DNA from: Arthrobacter sp. StoSoilB19
Lineage (GTDB): Bacteria; Actinomycetota; Actinomycetes; Actinomycetales; Micrococcaceae
Direction of reading: 5' to 3'
DNA: 64,000 nucleotides
NCBI RefSeq assembly: GCF_019977275.1
Contig: NZ_AP024650.1
Location: forward strand, 4,030,001 to 4,094,000
The translations under genes and the position numbers were made by a program. This document shows positions 59,028 through 64,000 of this stretch, in pieces. Every line of letters starts with the position of its first letter. Within the stretch, counting starts at the first letter, position 1. Below the pieces are notes generated by a model. It did no database searches and had not been told where the DNA came from. It saw only the letters and a program-made list of their open reading frames with translations.

Positions 59028-59066
59028 GGGATCGCCCTCGACCGAGACCTGGTCGAGGGCGATCCC
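59028..59066. terminator. Hairpin between the MFS symporter and metH
   Basis: GGGATCGCCCTCGACC pairs perfectly with GGTCGAGGGCGATCCC (16 bp, 7-base loop). There is no T-run on either side, so it may need other factors to terminate, but its place between converging genes fits a terminator. A CCCCGCACTTCGGGG hairpin overlaps the left side. Confidence 0.65.
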
Positions 59067-59092
59067 ATGCCCGGCCAACGACCGGCTTCACC

Positions 59093-62000
59093 TCACACCT
59101 TGAAGTACTTCGCCTCCGGGTGGTGGAACACGAACGCGTCGGTGGACTGCTCGGGGTGCAGCATCAGCTCATCACTGAGGACCACGCCCATCCGTTCGGG
59201 CTTCAGCAGCTCGGTGACCTTGCGGCGGTCCTCCATGTCAGGGCAGGCGGGGTAGCCCAGCGAGAACCGCGCACCGCGGTAATCGAGCTTGAAGTACCCT
59301 GCCGTGTCCTTGGGCTCCTCAGCCGCGAAGCCCAGCTCCTTGCGGATCCGGGCATGCCAGAACTCGGCAAGCGCCTCGGTGAGCTGCATGACCAGGCCAT
59401 TGAGTTCGTAGTAGTCGCGGTACTGGTTGGCCGCGAACATCTTGGACGTGAACTCCTCGATCTTCGATCCGGCGGTGACCAGCTGCACCGGCAGGACGTC
59501 GATCTGTCCGGATTCGCGGGACTTCACAAAGTCGGCCAGGCACAGGTGGCGGTCGCGGCGCTGCCGTGGGAAATCGAACCGCAGGCGGTCGGTGCCGATC
59601 GGGCCGCCTGAACCACCGTCGGGGGCGAGCAGGCCCGCGGTGCCCAGGACGCCGTCGGGATCCTCGCCGTGGTGAAGCACCACCACCTGCTCCCCTTCGG
59701 AAACCACCGGGAAGTAGCCGTAGGCGACGGACGCGTCCAGCATGCCCTCGCCCAGGATGCGGTCCAGCCAGTAGCGCAGCCGCGGCCGGCCCTCGCGTTC
59801 CACCAGTTCCTCGTAGGAGGCGCCGTCCTCGCCGCGGCCGGGCTTGAGGCCCCACTGCCCCATGAAGGTGGCACGCTCGTCGAGGAACGCGGCGTACTCG
59901 TGGAGCGAGACGCCGCGGACAATGCGGGTGCCCCAGAACGGCGGCACGGGAACGGGGTTGTCGGTGGCGACGTCGGACCGGCCGGGCATGGCCTCGGGCT
60001 CGGTCACCGTGAATTTCGCGCCGCCCTTGTGGATGCGCTTCTTCAACGGCGGCAGGCCGACGTCGTCCGGCGACTCGCCACGGGCCACGCGGACCAGCGG
60101 CTCCATGAGGGAGAGGCCCTCGAAGGCGTCCTTGGCGTAGCGGACCACGCCGTCGAACTGCTCCGCCAGGTCCTGCTCCACGTAGGCGCGGGTGAGGGCT
60201 GCGCCGCCCAGGACGACCGGCCATTTCTTGGCCAGGCCGCGGGACTGCAGCTCGGCGAGGTTTTCCTTCATCACCACGGTGGACTTCACCAGCAGGCCGG
60301 ACATGCCGATCACGTCGGCGTTGTGCTGCTCGGCTGCGGCGATGATCTCGGCGATGCCCTGCTTGATGCCGATGTTGATGACCTTGTAGCCGTTGTTGGT
60401 GAGGATGATGTCCACCAGGTTCTTGCCGATGTCGTGCACGTCGCCGCGGACGGTGGCGATCACCATGGTGCCCTTGCCGGACGAATCCGACTTCTCCATG
60501 TGCGGCTCCAGCAGGGCGACGGCATTCTTCATCACCTCGGCGGACTGCAGCACGAACGGCAACTGCATCTCGCCGGCGCCGAAGCGTTCGCCCACCACCT
60601 TCATGCCCTCGAGCAGGTGGTCGTTGATGATGCCCAGGGGGGTCATGCCCTCGCTGCGTGCCAAGTCCAGGTCCTCTTCGAGGCCCTTGCCTTCGCCGTC
60701 GATGATGCGCCGCTCCAGGCGCGCGCCGGTGGGCAGCGCGGCGAGTTCGGCGGCGCGCTGGTCCTTGAGCGCTGCGGTGTCGACGCCGGCGAAGAGGTCC
60801 AGCATGCTGGCCAGGGGGTCGTACGTGACGTTGCCGTCGGCGTCGTATTCGCGGCGGTCCCAGACCAGGTCCAGGGCCACCTTGCGCTGCTCTTCCGGGA
60901 GGGAGGCGAGCGGGACGATCTTGGCGGCGTCGATGATGCCGCTGGTCAGGCCGGCCTGGACGGCTTCGTGCAGGAACACGGAGTTCAGGACGATGCGCGC
61001 TGCGGGGTTCAGGCCGAAGGAGACGTTGGAGACGCCGAGGGTGGTGTTGATGCCGGGGTACTTGGCGGTGATCTGGCGGATGGCCTCGATGGTTTCGATG
61101 CCGTCCCGGCGGGTTTCCTCCTGGCCGGTGGCCACGGGGAAGGTGAGGCAGTCGACGATGATGTCCTCGACGCGCATGCCCCATTCGCCCACCAGGGCGT
61201 CCACCAGGCGGGAGGCGATGGCCACCTTGCCTTCGGTGGTGCGGGCCTGGCCCTCTTCGTTGATGGTCAGGGCGATGACGGCGGTGCCGTGTTCCTTGAC
61301 CAGAGGCATGATGCGGGCGAAGCGGCTGTTGGGTCCGTCGCCGTCCTCGTAGTTGACGGAGTTGACCACGGGGCGGCCGCCGATGAGTTCCAGGCCGGCC
61401 TGCAGGACGGGCGGCTCCGTGGAGTCGATGACCAGCGGGAGGGTGGAGGCGGAGGCGAAGCGGCTGACGACCTCTTTGATGTCCGCGACGCCGTCGCGGC
61501 CCACGTAGTCGACGCAGACGTCCAGCAGGTGGGCGCCGACGCGGATCTGTTCGCGGGCGATATCCACGCAGTCGTCCCAGCGTTCCTCGAGCATGGCCTG
61601 GCGGAAGGCCTTGGAGCCGTTCGCGTTGGTACGTTCGCCGATGGCCAGATACGCGGACTCCTGGTCGAAGTTGACGTGCTGGTAGAGGGAGGCGACGCCG
61701 GCCTCGCGCTCGGTGGGGATTCGTGCCGGCGCGTTGCTTGCCTTGGCATCCACGGCTTTGGTGCGGAAGGGCGCAAGGCGTTCGACGACGGCGGCCATGT
61801 GCTCCGGCGTCGTACCGCAGCAGCCGCCCACGAGGCCCAGGCCGAATTCGCGCACGAACTGTTCGTGCGCGGTGGCGAGTTCGGTGGGGGTGAGCGGGTA
61901 GTGCGCGCCGTTGGCGCCGAGGATGGGCAGGCCGGCGTTGGGCATGCAGGCGATGGCGACGGAGGACTGCTTGGAGAGGTGGCGGAGGTGCTCGCTCATC

Positions 62001-62737
62001 TCGTCCGGGCCGGTGGCGCAGTTCAGGCCGATGGCGTCGACGCCGAGCGGTTCGAGGGCAGTGAGCGCGGCGCCGATTTCGGAGCCCATGAGCATGGTTC
62101 CGGTGGTTTCCACCGTCACCTCAACGAAGATGGGGAGCCGGACGCCGCGGGAGACGATGGCCTGCTTGCAGCCGTTGACGGCGGCTTTGGTCTGCAGGAG
62201 GTCCTGGCTGGTTTCGATGAGGAAGGCGTCCGCGCCGCCGTCGATGAGGCCCTCTGCCTGGAGGGCGAAGGTCTGCTTGAGGTAGTCGTAGCTGGTGTGG
62301 CCCAGGCTGGGGAGCTTCGTGCCGGGTCCCATCGAGCCGAGGACCCAGCGCATCCTGCCGTCGGTTTCTTCTGCCGCTTCGGCGCGTTCACGGGCGATGC
62401 GGGCGCCTTTTCTCGCCAGTTCCTCGATGCGGTCATCGATGCCGTAGTCGGAGAGGTTGGACCAGTTGGCGCCGAAGGTGTTGGTTTCCACGGCGTCGAT
62501 GCCGGTGGCGAAGTAGGCGTCGTGGATGTCCGCGATGACGTCCGGGCGGGTGTCGTTGAGGATCTCGTTGCAGCCCTCGAGGTTCTGGAAGTCCGTGTCC
62601 AGCTGCAGGTCACGGCCCTGCAGCATGGTGCCCATGGCGCCGTCCGCAATGACCACCCTGTGGTTCACGGCGTCCAGGAGCTCCTGCGAACGGGCAGGGC
62701 GGGGCACGGACTCAATATCAAGCGCAAAACGAGGCAT
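59093..62737 (-). CDS. metH: Cobalamin-dependent methionine synthase
   Basis: A 1214-residue multi-domain enzyme that methylates homocysteine with methyltetrahydrofolate through cobalamin. The homocysteine domain is at about residues 20-330, with zinc Cys in G-L-N-C-A-T-G and G-G-C-C-G-T-T-P near 302. The pterin domain is at about 350-640, the cobalamin cap and binding domains at about 660-890 with D-V-H-D-I-G-K-N (axial His near 766), and the reactivation domain from about 930 to the end. It looks complete. The ATG at 62737 has TAACCT ending 6 bases upstream, so it is probably leaderless; no cobalamin riboswitch is visible. It converges on the symporter gene. Confidence 0.96.
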   Translation of the reverse strand: MPRFALDIESVPRPARSQELLDAVNHRVVIADGAMGTMLQGRDLQLDTDFQNLEGCNEILNDTRPDVIADIHDAYFATGIDAVETNTFGANWSNLSDYGIDDRIEELARKGARIARERAEAAEETDGRMRWVLGSMGPGTKLPSLGHTSYDYLKQTFALQAEGLIDGGADAFLIETSQDLLQTKAAVNGCKQAIVSRGVRLPIFVEVTVETTGTMLMGSEIGAALTALEPLGVDAIGLNCATGPDEMSEHLRHLSKQSSVAIACMPNAGLPILGANGAHYPLTPTELATAHEQFVREFGLGLVGGCCGTTPEHMAAVVERLAPFRTKAVDAKASNAPARIPTEREAGVASLYQHVNFDQESAYLAIGERTNANGSKAFRQAMLEERWDDCVDIAREQIRVGAHLLDVCVDYVGRDGVADIKEVVSRFASASTLPLVIDSTEPPVLQAGLELIGGRPVVNSVNYEDGDGPNSRFARIMPLVKEHGTAVIALTINEEGQARTTEGKVAIASRLVDALVGEWGMRVEDIIVDCLTFPVATGQEETRRDGIETIEAIRQITAKYPGINTTLGVSNVSFGLNPAARIVLNSVFLHEAVQAGLTSGIIDAAKIVPLASLPEEQRKVALDLVWDRREYDADGNVTYDPLASMLDLFAGVDTAALKDQRAAELAALPTGARLERRIIDGEGKGLEEDLDLARSEGMTPLGIINDHLLEGMKVVGERFGAGEMQLPFVLQSAEVMKNAVALLEPHMEKSDSSGKGTMVIATVRGDVHDIGKNLVDIILTNNGYKVINIGIKQGIAEIIAAAEQHNADVIGMSGLLVKSTVVMKENLAELQSRGLAKKWPVVLGGAALTRAYVEQDLAEQFDGVVRYAKDAFEGLSLMEPLVRVARGESPDDVGLPPLKKRIHKGGAKFTVTEPEAMPGRSDVATDNPVPVPPFWGTRIVRGVSLHEYAAFLDERATFMGQWGLKPGRGEDGASYEELVEREGRPRLRYWLDRILGEGMLDASVAYGYFPVVSEGEQVVVLHHGEDPDGVLGTAGLLAPDGGSGGPIGTDRLRFDFPRQRRDRHLCLADFVKSRESGQIDVLPVQLVTAGSKIEEFTSKMFAANQYRDYYELNGLVMQLTEALAEFWHARIRKELGFAAEEPKDTAGYFKLDYRGARFSLGYPACPDMEDRRKVTELLKPERMGVVLSDELMLHPEQSTDAFVFHHPEAKYFKV

Positions 62738-63157
62738 CTAAACAGGTTACGTGCGGGGGCCGGAACGTTGCGCTGTGTGTCCGGATGCTACGAGGGTGGC
62801 CTCCTAGGGATGTTAGCCTGCACCTCCCGATTCAAGCTCTACAGAGACAGGCACAGACGACGGGGGCTGCCGCCCCAAGTCTTCCCGCTGCAGCGCTGAC
62901 GGCCCGAAGGAACATCAGGCTATTCACTCCGGTGGGATGCTAGGCGTCGAATACACGGGGAGGAGCGCTTACCTTGGTAACACCCTTAAACGCCCGAGGC
63001 TTTGACTCCTTCGGCAATGCCCGTTTCTCAGGGCGCCCAGCCATCGGTTTGTCTGAAAGAGCATTGCTGAGTCCAGTATTCCGCTGGTCGGCGGGTGCTG
63101 GTGCAGTCAGGGATGATCAGTGCTCATAGCTAAAGCTCGTGTAAAAGAAACCGACGT
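62738..63157. other. Gene-poor region of lower GC
   Basis: About 420 bases without a convincing gene. The base composition is lower in GC than metH and than most of the window. The metH promoter occupies the left edge. An open minus-strand frame of some 60 codons (about 62940-63119) is mentioned separately as doubtful. No tRNA, integrase or clear att repeat is seen. Confidence 0.5.
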
Positions 63158-63997
63158 TCATAAGAGTCGCTTGAGAGGTAGTACCGGGGCTTTTCGAAGA
63201 AGCCCAATCAGTTGCAACGAAGTTCCACCACGCTGGGGAGCAACGCCACTTCGCGTTTGTTTGCTGACAAAGTGACCGTCTTCAAAATCGAGGACAGTGA
63301 TTCGTTGCTTAAGCCGCGATCCGGAAAACTGGCTCAGATCCAACATGTAAGCCTCAAAGCGAGAACCCGCCTGATGGGCATCTGAGACACCTGAATCTAC
63401 AAGGTGAATCATCCTAACATCCATTAGATCCGTCAGGAGACTGTACAACTTGGGCGCCTGCTCCTTGTCTCGGTATCCAACCAGAAAGTACGTGTAGGAT
63501 TCCTCGTCGAGGCAAAAACTCCTGACCTGCTTGAGCGTCAAAAGAGTGCGCTCGGCCACCCCACTATTCGCGGCCATATCCTCTTCAAGCTCCTGTATTT
63601 TTGAGCTCGCCGCATCCCCTGCGGCCTGATTGACGTCTTGCACACCAGTAGCCCGAGCATTCACCCGTCGCCGCGTCCGGTTAATGGCACTAACGGCGAG
63701 CACCATGTAGTCCCGCGGGACTGCACCGGACGCCAGGACTAGCCGGTCAAGTGCTGACCTGGTGAATATGCGTGAAAGCGCCGAGATACCCACGCGGCGC
63801 GCATATTCCGCCAGTATTCCTTCGAGAAAATTACTGGCCTTTTCTGGATCTTGTAGTGTCACATCCAAGTCAATCAAGTCGGCGTCCTGCCCGCTCTGCA
63901 GCCCCATAGGCGGCGACGCCTGCCACCAATTTGTAAGGTGTCGGATTGAAGCAATTTTCAACCAAATATTTGAGTCCCGGACGGCGCCGTGAATCAT
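63158..63997 (-). CDS. Unrecognised protein, probably the C-terminal part of an ATPase-like protein (partial)
   Basis: 279 residues are visible and the gene probably continues past the right edge; the ATG at 63997 has no clear ribosome site in view and may be internal. The first half has W-L-K-I-A-S-I-R-H-L-T-N-W-W and D-L-I-D-L-D-V-T-L-Q-D-P-E-K, then S-G-A-V-P-R-D-Y-M-V-L-A-V, which resembles the lid/sensor part of AAA-type ATPases. The middle is a coiled-coil-like stretch and the second half has alternating strands and helices. No Walker motif is in the visible part. Base composition differs from the flanking gene, suggesting transfer. I do not recognise the family. Confidence 0.6.
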   Translation of the reverse strand: MIHGAVRDSNIWLKIASIRHLTNWWQASPPMGLQSGQDADLIDLDVTLQDPEKASNFLEGILAEYARRVGISALSRIFTRSALDRLVLASGAVPRDYMVLAVSAINRTRRRVNARATGVQDVNQAAGDAASSKIQELEEDMAANSGVAERTLLTLKQVRSFCLDEESYTYFLVGYRDKEQAPKLYSLLTDLMDVRMIHLVDSGVSDAHQAGSRFEAYMLDLSQFSGSRLKQRITVLDFEDGHFVSKQTRSGVAPQRGGTSLQLIGLLRKAPVLPLKRLL

Positions 63998-64000
63998 GTC

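Noticed and set aside
62738..62870. A cobalamin riboswitch ahead of metH
   Set aside because: No B12-box-like motif is visible, and the -10 box 6 bases before the start leaves no room for a leader.
59669..62899. A very long open frame antisense to metH (over 1000 codons)
   Set aside because: Same cause: GC-rich third positions of metH. The translation is rich in Gly, His, Val and Asp with no fold pattern.
62940..63119. A minus-strand frame of about 60 codons in the gap between metH and the partial gene
   Set aside because: The product looks mildly protein-like (Lys/Pro/Arg-rich end) but has no ribosome site, no clear start and no recognised family. It could be the remnant of a gene, so I leave it unannotated.

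Overview
The window is high-GC actinobacterial chromosome, most likely Arthrobacter or Pseudarthrobacter (Micrococcaceae). The case rests on codon usage, several apparently leaderless starts, a choline oxidase gene whose length and active-site residue numbers match the enzyme known from Arthrobacter globiformis, a fused Mrp A/B subunit and a proline-catabolic PutA without a DNA-binding domain. No phage, IS element or CRISPR array was seen.

Layout. 1-970: a TPP-riboswitch-controlled ECF thiamine-precursor transporter (minus strand, running off the left edge). 1062-3471: small conserved genes, including a haem-oxygenase-like diiron protein next to a CDGSH protein. 3481-9978: a tightly overlapping Mrp Na+/H+ antiporter operon, A(B)-C-D-E-F-G. 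10159-13953: an MFS gene with a 16-bp palindrome over its start, an RCK/KefB-type K+/H+ antiporter pair and dCTP deaminase. 14079-20879: a secreted CAP/FG-GAP protein, an SRPBCC gene with a TPP-aptamer-like remnant upstream, tRNA-Gly(CCC), a tiny basic protein coupled to a carboxyethylornithine synthase-like enzyme, an MFS/LysR divergent pair and a zinc-ribbon-like protein. 21036-27380: putA, a mirror-symmetric repeat cluster, an APC permease and a LysR regulator; putA and the permease share promoter elements. 27548-37318: panD, an AEC carrier, a covalent-flavin amine oxidase, an MFS pump, an OtsB-GH15 fusion whose phosphatase motif has lost both catalytic aspartates, and redox enzymes. 37424-41057: a 777-aa secreted coiled coil with one cysteine near each end of the mature chain, and an orphan amino-acid-binding lipoprotein. 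41173-46787: the choline-to-betaine locus (TetR, betaine aldehyde dehydrogenase, choline oxidase, permease) with a double operator. 46968-50371: a lipoprotein coupled to a single-chain four-module (T-A-A-S) ECF transporter.

50591-58982 looks like an accessory catabolic island: SDR, two Gfo/Idh/MocA dehydrogenases, a TIM-barrel isomerase, a VOC protein, a LacI repressor, a KDPG-type aldolase, a P-loop kinase and an MHS-family symporter. Two promoters in it share one architecture: TTGACA, 17-18 bp, a -10 box, then tandem 13-bp LacI-type operators (two copies at one, three at the other). The substrate is unknown; the enzymes suggest oxidation and isomerisation of a sugar or sugar acid, phosphorylation, then aldol cleavage to pyruvate and an aldehyde. 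59093-62737 is metH. From 62738 to the right edge base composition drops, with a gene-poor stretch and part of an unrecognised, possibly ATPase-like, protein; this may be the edge of a transferred island.

The strongest candidates for something undescribed are the 13-bp tandem-operator catabolic island, the one-polypeptide ECF transporter with its coupled lipoprotein, and the OtsB-GH15 protein with a dead phosphatase motif.
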